NCBI GenBank assembly: GCA_030602265.1 | Contig: JAUWAB010000028.1 | Span: 1 to 48,754 of the forward strand | Length of the DNA: 48,754 nucleotides | Source: Prolixibacteraceae bacterium | GTDB lineage: Bacteria; Bacteroidota; Bacteroidia; Bacteroidales; Prolixibacteraceae | Direction of reading: 5' to 3' | Shown here: piece by piece, positions 32,189-40,956 of the stretch | Layout of the letters: the number at the start of each line of letters is the position of its first letter | Numbering within the stretch: the first letter of the stretch is position 1 | Translations under genes and position numbers: made by a program | The notes under the pieces: model-generated | The model's database searches: none | Told to the model about the DNA's origin: nothing | What the model saw: the letters and a program-made list of their open reading frames with translations, nothing else

Positions 32189-33721
32189 TCAGTCTGTTTT
32201 CCTGGCACCCGGGCTGTCCACGTCATTCACCAGTCCGACCGACAGAGCGGCCACCAGCAGGGATATTCCGCCTGCCGTTAGGGCATATATGGCCTGACCG
32301 TTGAAGAATTGCCGCATGAAGAATCCAAGAATGCTGGCAGCGAGGATCTGTGGAATAACAATAAAAAAATTGAATATTCCCATATAGGTTCCCATTTTGT
32401 CGGAAGGCAACGACCCGGTAAGGATGGCATAAGGCATCGACAGGATACTGGCCCAGGTAAAACCGATACCGAGCATGGGCAGAATCAGCATCATGGGTGT
32501 TTTGATCATGCCAATGGAGAGAAACGACAGTCCGCCAATGAGCAGTGCAATGGCATGTGTCCATTTACGGCTGGTATGTTTTGCAAGAACAGGCAATAAA
32601 AAGGCTACCAGTGCGGAGAAGCCGTTATAAATGCCAAAAAGTACGCCTACCCAGTTGGCTCCTTCGTTATACATGGCCGACCCGGTATCCGTGGTGCCAT
32701 AGATGTGGCTGGTTACAGCCGGGGTGGTATAAATCCACATGGCAAACAGGGCAAACCAGCTGAAGAACTGCACAACTGCTAATTGCTTCATGGTGGCGGG
32801 CATATTCACCATGTCGGTGAAGATTTCCACCAGGCCGTTTTTTACATTCTTCTTTTTAGTAAGAACCGTGGCTAGATACATCAGGACCCCGAACAGGACG
32901 AGGCCTCCGCCAATGATATAGAGTTCCTTTTCCAGTTCCCTGAAGTAGACAATCAGGATGAAAAGCAACCCGAAAAAGAGTGCGATAGTTCCGTTTCTCA
33001 GGAAGGCCGGTACCAGTTCGGGTGCACTTCTTGAACGGATTGATTTTTTAATGGTTGACTCCCGGTGCTCATAGGCTTCAAATTCCCTGAGTTGTTCAGG
33101 CGAATACTCCCTGGTCCGGAAGATGGTCCAGAGCACAGCCAGCAGGAAAACAGATCCACCTATGTAAAAAGAGTATTTTACCGTGGGGGGAATTTCGCCG
33201 GGTAGTGCCGTGTTGGCAATTCCGATCCAGTGGTCGAGCACATAGGGCAGTACTGAAGCCACTACTGCCCCAATCCCGATAAAAAAGCTCTGCATGGCAA
33301 ATCCGGTGGTTCGCTGTTCGGAGGGCAGCATATCGCCGACGAAAGCCCTGAAAGGTTCCATGGTGATATTGATGGATCCGTCCATAATCCAAAGCATGCC
33401 AACGGCCACCCATAGGGAAGGCGAGTTGGGCATGAAGAGCAGGGCCGCCGAAGCGAGCAGTGCTCCAATCAGAAAGTAGGGTCGCCTCCTGCCGAGCCGG
33501 TTCCATGTTTTATCACTGTAGTGCCCCACAATCGGCTGAAGGATCAGTCCGGTGACCGGTGCTGCGAGCCAGTATACTGCCAGGCGGTCGACATCACCGC
33601 CCAGAGTCTGGAAAATACGGGAGACATTGGCATTCTGCAGGGCAAATCCGAACTGGATCCCCAAGAAGCCAAAACTCATATTCCATATCTGCCAGAAATT
33701 CAGAGTAGGTTTCCTTTTCAT
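32189..33721 (-). CDS. MFS glycoside/maltose transporter (SLC45/GPH-like)
   Basis: 510-residue inner-membrane carrier with about 12 transmembrane segments and a long charged central loop. The N-terminal half has IVGHYSDKTWNRLGRRRPYFLIG, the D-x-GRRRP loop shared by plant sucrose carriers, SLC45 proteins and the Bacteroidota maltose carriers. The C-terminal half has FNFFIVIPQILAASILGFF, also typical. It would bring maltose or short maltodextrins across the inner membrane, probably with a proton. It is the first gene after its own promoter at 33813-33844, followed at 30 bases by the GH65-like gene. It appears complete. Confidence 0.88.
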   Translation of the reverse strand: MKRKPTLNFWQIWNMSFGFLGIQFGFALQNANVSRIFQTLGGDVDRLAVYWLAAPVTGLILQPIVGHYSDKTWNRLGRRRPYFLIGALLASAALLFMPNSPSLWVAVGMLWIMDGSINITMEPFRAFVGDMLPSEQRTTGFAMQSFFIGIGAVVASVLPYVLDHWIGIANTALPGEIPPTVKYSFYIGGSVFLLAVLWTIFRTREYSPEQLREFEAYEHRESTIKKSIRSRSAPELVPAFLRNGTIALFFGLLFILIVYFRELEKELYIIGGGLVLFGVLMYLATVLTKKKNVKNGLVEIFTDMVNMPATMKQLAVVQFFSWFALFAMWIYTTPAVTSHIYGTTDTGSAMYNEGANWVGVLFGIYNGFSALVAFLLPVLAKHTSRKWTHAIALLIGGLSFLSIGMIKTPMMLILPMLGIGFTWASILSMPYAILTGSLPSDKMGTYMGIFNFFIVIPQILAASILGFFMRQFFNGQAIYALTAGGISLLVAALSVGLVNDVDSPGARKTD

Positions 33722-33812
33722 TCAGTAATGATTTATAAGCATGTTAAAGCACAGGAAAAACCTGTGCGGCCGGGTTGGAGGTTATGCATTAAACTGAAGT
33801 AAGATTGCAATG

Positions 33813-33844
33813 CAAATATATAAAACTAAAAAGTTAAAAACCAA
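33813..33844 (-). promoter_or_regulatory. Promoter of the MFS-GH65-GH13 operon
   Basis: On the minus strand TTG (33842-33844) is followed after 21 bases by TATATTTG (33813-33820), an exact match to the Bacteroidota -33/-7 promoter. The transcription start is expected near 33806, about 85 bases before the MFS start codon. A LacI-type operator lies about 60 bases upstream of the -33 element. Confidence 0.75.
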
Positions 33845-33902
33845 ACAGATAATTTCTCCGGAAGCAGGGAAAGGGCTCGTTTTATAGAAAATTTCCTTAT
33901 TT

Positions 33903-33915
33903 CAAACGTTTGCGG
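33903..33915. promoter_or_regulatory. LacI-type operator upstream of the MFS operon
   Basis: CAAACGTTTG at 33903-33912 is a perfect 10-base palindrome extended on the right to CAAACGTTTGCGG, identical to the core and right arm of the operator before susC. It lies between the lacI stop codon and the MFS promoter, upstream of the -33 box by about 58 bases. Confidence 0.8.
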
Positions 33916-33944
33916 CAGAGGTAAAAATTTCTTAAAAAAAAAAA

Positions 33945-34961
33945 TTACAACCTGGATGAGCCCCGGATGATCAGGTCACCTTCAAGCACTTTGGTTTCCG
34001 GGGGATAATCGGTTTTGTTCTCCAGGATTCTTTTCAGCAGCATTTCCGTGGCAGTAATGCCCATTTCGTATCCGTGCTGGTCTACCGAGCTCAGGGATGG
34101 TTCAGTAATTCCGGAAAAACGGCCGTCGGAGAACCCTACCAGTGCCACGTCGTCGGGGATTTTGAAGCCCTGTTTCTGCAGTCCCTTCATGGCACCAATG
34201 GCGGTGATATCGTTCACAGAAAAAATGCCGTCGGGCAGGTTTCCTTCCGTTACGAAGTTTAAAATAGCCCGCTGAGCTTTCTCATAGTTATCGGCTTCAA
34301 CGATATAACGCGGATCCACTTCGAGGCCGGCTTCCCTGACGGCCTTCAGATAACCTTCTTTGCGCTGTTGCCCTATCAGCAGGTTTTGCGGTCCTGCAAA
34401 ATGGGCGATTCGTTTGCGCCCCTGGTCGATCATATGTTTTGTTGCCTGGTAGGCTGCCTCCATATCGTTAATGATTACCTGATCTGCGAAAATACCAGGA
34501 GCAACCCGGTCGTAAAAAACCAGAGGGATTTGGTTATTGACGATCTGCTGTAGATGCTGGAAGTCGATGGTTTCCTTGGAAATGGAAACCAGGATTCCAT
34601 CGACCCGCTGGGCGATAAGGGTTTTTACGTTGGAGAGTTCACGGTCGAATTTTTCATTCGACTGGCAGATAATGACGTTAAACCCTGCATTATAGGCCAC
34701 ATCCTCAATTCCGGAGATTACCGAAGAGAAGAAGTAGTGGACGATTTCGGGGATAATCACCCCGATGATGCGGGTACGCTGATTTTTCAGGCTGAGGGCG
34801 ATGGCGTTTGGCTGGTATTTAAGTTTTGCAGCCAGGTCGTTCACCGCTCTTTTGGTTTCTTCGCTGATATCGGGATGCCCCTGCAAAGCCCTGGAAACCG
34901 TAGATGCCGAGACGCCTAATTGTCTGGCTATATCTTTTATGGTAACCTGATTACCTTTCAT
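33945..34961 (-). CDS. LacI-family transcription regulator of the starch locus
   Basis: 338-residue regulator. N-terminal helix-turn-helix with hinge: VTIKDIARQLGVSASTVSRALQ (residues 6-27) and KYQPNAIALSLKN; the rest is a periplasmic-binding-protein-like effector domain (IIGVIIPEI, then MIDQGRKRIAHFAGPQ, and DVALVGFSDGRFSG). It should sense an intracellular sugar, likely maltose or a phosphosugar. It is divergent from susC across a 302-base gap that holds a perfect palindromic operator, and it is upstream of the MFS operon, before which the same half-site pattern recurs. Both halves are therefore its probable targets. Activator or repressor action is discussed in the findings. Confidence 0.92.
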   Translation of the reverse strand: MKGNQVTIKDIARQLGVSASTVSRALQGHPDISEETKRAVNDLAAKLKYQPNAIALSLKNQRTRIIGVIIPEIVHYFFSSVISGIEDVAYNAGFNVIICQSNEKFDRELSNVKTLIAQRVDGILVSISKETIDFQHLQQIVNNQIPLVFYDRVAPGIFADQVIINDMEAAYQATKHMIDQGRKRIAHFAGPQNLLIGQQRKEGYLKAVREAGLEVDPRYIVEADNYEKAQRAILNFVTEGNLPDGIFSVNDITAIGAMKGLQKQGFKIPDDVALVGFSDGRFSGITEPSLSSVDQHGYEMGITATEMLLKRILENKTDYPPETKVLEGDLIIRGSSRL

Positions 34962-35106
34962 AAATGATGTAAACTAAATTTCATAAAAATAGCTTTTTTT
35001 AAGCGAATAGGTGCAGAAATTGAGCGGAAAATCGTTTGATCAAAAACCGACCCCCAAACACCCAACAGTACCGATATGTTGTATAACATGTTTTATGCAA
35101 ACGTCA

Positions 35107-35122
35107 CCGCAAACGTTTGCGG
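35107..35122. promoter_or_regulatory. Perfect LacI-type operator between lacI and susC
   Basis: CCGCAAACGTTTGCGG is a 16-base perfect palindrome with the AAACGTTT core typical of LacI-family operators. It lies 141 bases before the susC start and 145 bases from the lacI start in the 302-base gap 34962-35263. A weaker half-site (ATCGTTTGATC) lies at 35030-35041. The only susC -7 candidate seen is TAATTTCG at 35167-35174, one base off consensus; there is no frame or other strong structure in the gap. Confidence 0.88.
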
Positions 35123-35263
35123 AACGATTTGGGTTAACGAGCTGTAAATCATATCTTAAGAATTCATAATTTCGTCATGGGTTTCAGGAAAATGCGAAGA
35201 AACTGACTAAGAAGATTGCCAGGAAGAATGTAGAAAGTTCTAATTAAAAACATCAAATGACTT

Positions 35264-38215
35264 ATGATGAAAATTGTTCAAAACAGTGTTAAAGTACTTT
35301 TGCTGATGGGTGTTCTGTTGTTTACTACAGCAGTTTATGCCCAGCAAAAGACCATTACGGGGAAGGTCACCGATGCCCGGTCTGGTGACCCTATGCCTGG
35401 TGTGACGATCATCATTCCGGGGACCACTACCGGTACCATAACCAACTTTGACGGGGATTACAACCTGACCATCAGTACGGGCCAGACCCTTGCCTTTTCG
35501 TTTATCGGTTATGAAACCCAGCAGATAGTAGTGGGCGACCAGAATGTGTATAACATCAGGTTGTCTCTTTCGACAGAAGCACTCGATGAGGTGGTGGTAA
35601 TTGGATACGGACAGGTAAGGAAGAGCGATGCCACCGGTTCAGTTACTGCGATAAGCTCAAGGGATTTCAACAAAGGGGCGATAACTTCAGCCCAGGACCT
35701 GCTGGTCGGTAAAAGTGCCGGGGTGGTGATTACCACTGCTGGCGGTGCCCCGGGCAGCGGATCAACTATCCGGATCAGGGGAGGATCTTCCTTAAATGCT
35801 TCTAATGATCCCCTACTGATCATTGATGGTGTACCCATTTCCAACAACAATGTATCAGGTAGCAGTAACCTGCTCTCATTTGTTAATCCAAATGATATTG
35901 AAACATTTACAGTTTTGAAGGATGCTTCTGCCACTGCAATATACGGTTCAAGGGCTTCAAACGGGGTGATTATCATTACGACCAAAAAAGGGCAGGCCGG
36001 TAGTCCGTTGCGGGTTAACTATGATGCCAATACTGCTGTCTCCAGCGCAATCCGATTTATGGATGTTTATTCAGGTGATGAGATCAGGCAGCTTGCCCTG
36101 GACAGGAAAACGCTTTTTGGATTGGATAATTTAAAGATCCTCGGACTGGAAAATACCAACTGGCAAAAAGAGTTGTTCAGAACAGGTTTAACCCTCGACC
36201 ACAACTTAAGTATCTCGGGTGCATATGAAACCATGCCATATCGGGTGTCTTTAGGCTATACCAACCAGGAGGGAATTATGAAGAATACAGACATGGAAAG
36301 ATTTACCGGTTCGTTTAGCCTTGATCCTGTTTTTCTGGATGGTTCACTCAGGGTTAATGCAAATTTGAAGGCGATGCTTTCGAACCACAATTTCGGAGAT
36401 ACCGGTGCTCTTGGTTCGGCAATAAATATGGATCCGACCCAACCTATCCGGGACGGAAATCCAAAATCGGCCGGTTATTTCCAGTGGACCAATTTCGGGG
36501 CAAATCTTGGCACGCCAAACCCGGTGGAACAGCTAAGGGCTGCAGACAACAGATCCGAAGTCACCAGAGTTATCGGGAATATTCAGATGGATTACCGTCT
36601 TCCTTTTTTGCCGGGTTTGCGGGCTAATCTGAACCTTGCCTCAGACCGGTCGAAAAGTGAGGGACACAACAACCGACCGACTACATCGCCCTCTACCCTT
36701 ACTGCTCCATTATGGGGAAGATTGAGTGATTACAGCGGGAAAAACACCAATGATCTTCTGGAATTTTATTTGAATTACGTAAAGGACATTGAGCCGGTTA
36801 AAAGCAGGATAGATGCTACAGCCGGTTATTCATGGCAGCATTTCCAACGGGAAGGGGAAAGTTACACCCGTGGAATTGTAGATGCTACCCACCCTTACCA
36901 AAAAAGCGACAGTACCAGTTTTATTACCGAGAATTATCTGGTATCCTTTTTCGGCCGTTTAAATTATACTTTAGCCGATAAATACCTGTTGACACTCACG
37001 ATGAGGGCAGACGGTTCCTCGAGGTTTATAGGCGATAACCAGTGGGGTATGTTCCCTTCGGCAGCTTTTGCATGGAAAATAAAGGATGAATCATTTCTCA
37101 AAGATGTTAAGACGGTATCCGAGTTAAAACTCAGGTTAGGCTGGGGGGTTACCGGCCAGCAGGATATCGGTAATGATTATCCTGCCCAGGCCCGTTACCT
37201 CATGTCGTCTGCAGGAAGTTACTATCCAATCGGTGGAACACACCTTCCGACTCTCCGGCCGAATGCATATGACCCCGATATAAAATGGGAGGAAACCACC
37301 ACCCAGAATATTGGTCTGGATTTTGGTTTCCTAAGCGACCGGATTACCGGTTCTTTCGATGTGTACAAAAGGGTAACCGAAGATTTGCTTAATACGGTTA
37401 CCATTCCGACCGGAAGTAACTTCTCTAACATACTGCTTACCAATGTAGGAAGCCTGGAGAATAAAGGGGCTGAATTCTCCCTTAACCTTGTTCCTGTTTC
37501 CACCCCTGATTTGTCTCTTAATGTCGGATTCAACTTTACTTATAATGAGAATGAGATCACGAAGCTTCTCTTTACCGATAATCCAGATTATTTGGGGATT
37601 CTTTATGGCGATGCCTTCACTGGACAAAAGCAGGTTACCAGGGTGGGATATCCGGCTTATTCCTATTTTGTCAACAAACAGGTTTATGATTCAAACGGAC
37701 GGCCTATTGAAGGTCTTTATGTGGACCTGTCGGGAGAAGGCGGTGTGGTTAATGGAGATAATGCCGATAAATATATCTACCATAATCCGGTTGCAGATTA
37801 CCTGCTGGGATTATCGCTCAGGGTCAATTACAAGGATTTCGATTTTTCTGCATCGAGTCGGACCAGTTTGGGGAATTACGTATACAACCAGGTGGCTGCA
37901 GGTGCTTCATACGATCAGATGTACCAGATCGGCTACTGGAAGAACTTTCCTAAGTTCCTGGATGATACTCAATTTGTCAAACGTCAGTTTACCAGTGACT
38001 ACTTCGTTACCGATGCTTCCTTCTTTAAACTGGACAATATGAGTTTCGGGTACACTATCCAGGATAAACTTTCGGCCCGGTTAAGTTTCACTGTTCAGAA
38101 TGTTTTTACCATAACAAAGTACAAAGGATTAGATCCTGAGGTACCTGGCGGTATAGACAATAATATCTACCCGAGGCCCCGTACTTATATGTTCGGAATA
38201 AATTTGTCGTATTAA
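35264..38215 (+). CDS. susC: SusC-type TonB-dependent starch oligosaccharide importer
   Basis: 983-residue outer-membrane transporter, the channel half of the SusCD pair. Order: signal peptide (about 1-26, ending VYAQQ); carboxypeptidase-like domain (about 28-105, TITGKVTDARSGDPMPGVTI); TonB box region (EALDEVVVIGYGQVRKSDATG, split here at 20: DEVVVIGYG then QVRKSDATGS); plug (about 125-240) with IRIRGGSSLNASNDPLLIIDG read as GTIRIRG-like motifs and DASATAIYGSRASNGVIIITT; beta-barrel to the C-terminus, ending RTYMFGINLSY. Start ATG at 35264, two Met codons in a row. First gene of the plus-strand half, 21 bases before susD. Starch as substrate is inferred from the neighbouring GH13, SusE/F and MFS genes. 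Confidence 0.94.
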   Translation: MMKIVQNSVKVLLLMGVLLFTTAVYAQQKTITGKVTDARSGDPMPGVTIIIPGTTTGTITNFDGDYNLTISTGQTLAFSFIGYETQQIVVGDQNVYNIRLSLSTEALDEVVVIGYGQVRKSDATGSVTAISSRDFNKGAITSAQDLLVGKSAGVVITTAGGAPGSGSTIRIRGGSSLNASNDPLLIIDGVPISNNNVSGSSNLLSFVNPNDIETFTVLKDASATAIYGSRASNGVIIITTKKGQAGSPLRVNYDANTAVSSAIRFMDVYSGDEIRQLALDRKTLFGLDNLKILGLENTNWQKELFRTGLTLDHNLSISGAYETMPYRVSLGYTNQEGIMKNTDMERFTGSFSLDPVFLDGSLRVNANLKAMLSNHNFGDTGALGSAINMDPTQPIRDGNPKSAGYFQWTNFGANLGTPNPVEQLRAADNRSEVTRVIGNIQMDYRLPFLPGLRANLNLASDRSKSEGHNNRPTTSPSTLTAPLWGRLSDYSGKNTNDLLEFYLNYVKDIEPVKSRIDATAGYSWQHFQREGESYTRGIVDATHPYQKSDSTSFITENYLVSFFGRLNYTLADKYLLTLTMRADGSSRFIGDNQWGMFPSAAFAWKIKDESFLKDVKTVSELKLRLGWGVTGQQDIGNDYPAQARYLMSSAGSYYPIGGTHLPTLRPNAYDPDIKWEETTTQNIGLDFGFLSDRITGSFDVYKRVTEDLLNTVTIPTGSNFSNILLTNVGSLENKGAEFSLNLVPVSTPDLSLNVGFNFTYNENEITKLLFTDNPDYLGILYGDAFTGQKQVTRVGYPAYSYFVNKQVYDSNGRPIEGLYVDLSGEGGVVNGDNADKYIYHNPVADYLLGLSLRVNYKDFDFSASSRTSLGNYVYNQVAAGASYDQMYQIGYWKNFPKFLDDTQFVKRQFTSDYFVTDASFFKLDNMSFGYTIQDKLSARLSFTVQNVFTITKYKGLDPEVPGGIDNNIYPRPRTYMFGINLSY

Positions 38216-38236
38216 ACCATCAAGTACTTAACAGAT

Positions 38237-39874
38237 ATGAGCAAAAAATTATTAACAATAATCTTCCTTTCCGTAATGGTTATGACATCATGCGTGAAAG
38301 ATCTGGATGTGATACCCAAAGATCCAAATACCATTCTCTCGGGAAATCTCCAGAATGACCCGGTTTACATGAAGCAGGTTCTTGGGAAAATTTACGCCAG
38401 CTTTATCATCAATGGGCAGGGTGCCAACGGTGGCCCCGACATTGCTGCTTCTGATGCGGATTTCTTTACCACTGCCAGGGCCTTGTGGAACCTGCAGGAA
38501 ATTACTACCGATGCGGCCATCTGTGCCTGGGGTGACGTGGGTATTTCCGATCTGAACACCCAGACCTGGAGCCCGAACAATCCCTTCCTTACTGCACTGT
38601 ACCAACGTTTGGGACTGAGTATTACCTATGCCAACGATTTCATTAAAATGACCAATGGCAACACCAATCCGGATATTATCCGATACAATGCTGAGGCCAG
38701 GTATCTTAGAGCGCTGGCCTATTACTACTATATGGACCTGTTCGGGAATCCTCCGTTTACGACTGAAGCCGACGGAGTCGGAAAATTCTTCCCGAAACAG
38801 CTCGATCCGGATGTTACCGTCGCCAGAAAGCTTCTGTTCAATTACATCGTTTCTGAACTGAAAAGTATCGAGGACAAGCTTGGTGAACCCAGATATTCCT
38901 ATCCTCAGGCCGATAAAGGTGCTGCCTGGATGCTGCTGGCCCGTGTTTATCTCAATGCTGAAGTTTTTACCGGTACAGCAAAGTGGGATAGCTGTAAGAT
39001 TTACAGCGACAAGGTTATCAACAGCCAGAAATATTCCCTGGCTACCAACTATCGCCAAAATTTCAGTGCGGATAACGATGGCCGGAACAATCCGGAGATG
39101 ATCTTTGCGTGGGCGCAGGATGGAATTCATACACAGGGAGGTGGAGCCGGTACAACCTTTATTATCCAGTCGACCAGTGATGCTGTGTATATAAGGTCAG
39201 AGGATTATCATGGTCTCACGGTAAACACTAACTGGAACGGAAACCGGGCCAGAAGGGAGTTTATGAATGTACTTGTGGATACCCTGGCTGTTTACGGGAA
39301 TAATCCGGTCCCGTTAACCGATCCGACTTTTTCTCAGGTAAAGGATAAAAGGATATTCCTGAAAATGAAGAGAAGCATGGATATCCCAAGCCCGTCCTCC
39401 AGTGGGGATTACGGAATTGGCGTGTTTAAGTTTACAGCTAAAAATTCAGACGGAAGCCAGGCGGCCAATTATAATCCTCAGTATTCGAATACGGATTTCC
39501 CGGTCTTCAGACTGGCTGATGCTTATCTGATGCGGGCAGAGGCTTCTTTCCGGATGAATAATACAGCCGCAGCCGTGACTGATATTAATATTATCCGGAC
39601 ACGTGCCTATGGAAATACCTCAGGAAATATTACTGCCGACAAGCTGACTGCACAGTTTATTCTGGATGAAAGGGCCCGTGAGTTTTATTATGAGGCTCAG
39701 AGAAGGACCGACCTGGTCAGGTTTGGAAAATTTACCGACGGAAACTATAACTGGACCTGGAAGGGTGGCGTATACAGAGGAACCAACACCAGCCGGCACC
39801 TGAATATTTTCCCGATTCCGGGCGATGAAGTGGCTGCCAATCCTAATATCAGGCAGAATCCTGGCTATAATTAA
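38237..39874 (+). CDS. susD: SusD/RagB-type glycan-binding lipoprotein
   Basis: 545-residue surface lipoprotein that closes the SusC channel and captures the glycan. Lipobox VMTSC with Cys19. The all-helical SusD fold has the family phrase RYLRALAYYYYMDLFGNPPF near residue 160 and FRLADAYLMRAEASFRMN near residue 420, then LDERAREFYYEAQRRTDLVRFG near residue 475 (marks of the C-terminal SusD_RagB segment). The ending HLNIFPIPGDEVAANPNIRQNPGY is the usual family C-terminus (given in short: FPIPGDEVAANPNI then QNPGY). It lies 21 bases after susC and 19 before the SusE-like gene, in one operon. Confidence 0.95.
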   Translation: MSKKLLTIIFLSVMVMTSCVKDLDVIPKDPNTILSGNLQNDPVYMKQVLGKIYASFIINGQGANGGPDIAASDADFFTTARALWNLQEITTDAAICAWGDVGISDLNTQTWSPNNPFLTALYQRLGLSITYANDFIKMTNGNTNPDIIRYNAEARYLRALAYYYYMDLFGNPPFTTEADGVGKFFPKQLDPDVTVARKLLFNYIVSELKSIEDKLGEPRYSYPQADKGAAWMLLARVYLNAEVFTGTAKWDSCKIYSDKVINSQKYSLATNYRQNFSADNDGRNNPEMIFAWAQDGIHTQGGGAGTTFIIQSTSDAVYIRSEDYHGLTVNTNWNGNRARREFMNVLVDTLAVYGNNPVPLTDPTFSQVKDKRIFLKMKRSMDIPSPSSSGDYGIGVFKFTAKNSDGSQAANYNPQYSNTDFPVFRLADAYLMRAEASFRMNNTAAAVTDINIIRTRAYGNTSGNITADKLTAQFILDERAREFYYEAQRRTDLVRFGKFTDGNYNWTWKGGVYRGTNTSRHLNIFPIPGDEVAANPNIRQNPGYN

Positions 39875-39893
39875 TTACTAAATTCAAAGAGCA

Positions 39894-40928
39894 ATGAATA
39901 GAAAATCAATATTATATTTAATCCTGTTTGGATTAACCGGCCTTTTTGCAGCATGCGAAAAGGATGAGGTGAAGGTAGTTATGCTGGATAATCCTGTTGC
40001 TCCCACATTGGTTACTGTTCCGGACCTAATCCTGAAGAGGGCCGATGGAAATAAAACACTTGAGTTTACTGGAACAGCTGTTGATCCCGGATTCCAGGCC
40101 TCGGCCAACTATTTTCTTGAAGGAAGCCGGGCTGGTACCAATTTTGCCAATCCGTTTACCATTTATTCAGGTATTCAGGGATTGACCATGAAGATAACCG
40201 TAAGTGACCTGAATACCATTCTTCTCAGAAACCTTGATGCTGACGTAACTTCATCGGTAGATCTGCGGCTTCGTGCCGTTCTGGTGGTTGATGCGGGAAC
40301 AGGTGCCCCGGGGACCAGTGCAAGCCCATTTGAGTATACTTCAGCAGTTAAAACCGTTCAGGTATCACCATATGGATTGCCAAGGCTCGATCTTATCGGG
40401 TCAGGAATCGACCAGAAAATAGAGTCAGCCCTCGGTGACGGCAAATATTTCGGGTACGTAAAACTCGATAAAGCCAAACCTTTTACCTTACGGAATCCGG
40501 ATACCAATACAACTTATGGGGTGTCAGGAGGAGCTTTGGCTGTAAACGGTGCTGCGATAGTCCCGGCCGACAACGGATGGCATAAACTGACTGTCGACAC
40601 ACAGGCCCTTACTTACAAGATTGAGGCATATATGATCGGACTGGTTGGATCTGCAACGCCTAACGGATGGGATTCACCCGACCAGAAAATGGATTATGAT
40701 GCCAAGACTGGTACCTGGAGAATCACTATAAACTTAGTAAACGGTGATATAAAATTCAGGTTGAACGACGGTTGGGCATGGAACCTGGGTGGTCCTTTGG
40801 ATGCACTGACTGTAGGTGGTGCCAATATTCCGCTCACTGCCGGTAATTATACCATTGTACTGACCATTACCAATCCGAATTCTACTGATGGCCAGGTTGG
40901 CGGAAGGTGTACCATTACCAAAAACTAA
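39894..40928 (+). CDS. susE: SusE-like starch-binding outer-membrane lipoprotein
   Basis: 344-residue lipoprotein with LFAAC, Cys21. An N-terminal SusE domain (about 30-155: APTLVTVPDLILKRADGN, LEFTGTAVDPGFQASANYF) is followed by a short linker module (about 158-243) and one C-terminal SusE/SusF-type carbohydrate-binding module (about 244-344: LVGSATPNGWDSPDQKM, IKFRLNDGWAWNLGG, TAGNYTIVLTI). Such proteins hold starch at the surface beside the SusCD pair. Compared with the two-module SusE of Bacteroides thetaiotaomicron this one seems to carry a single clear module. Same operon, 28 bases before the next gene. Confidence 0.88.
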   Translation: MNRKSILYLILFGLTGLFAACEKDEVKVVMLDNPVAPTLVTVPDLILKRADGNKTLEFTGTAVDPGFQASANYFLEGSRAGTNFANPFTIYSGIQGLTMKITVSDLNTILLRNLDADVTSSVDLRLRAVLVVDAGTGAPGTSASPFEYTSAVKTVQVSPYGLPRLDLIGSGIDQKIESALGDGKYFGYVKLDKAKPFTLRNPDTNTTYGVSGGALAVNGAAIVPADNGWHKLTVDTQALTYKIEAYMIGLVGSATPNGWDSPDQKMDYDAKTGTWRITINLVNGDIKFRLNDGWAWNLGGPLDALTVGGANIPLTAGNYTIVLTITNPNSTDGQVGGRCTITKN

Positions 40929-40956
40929 TTGAAAGAAACCTTTTAACAGAATTTTT

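Noticed and set aside
38288-39130. 280-codon open frame on the minus strand
   Set aside because: Antisense to susD, which carries clear family motifs and a lipoprotein signal.
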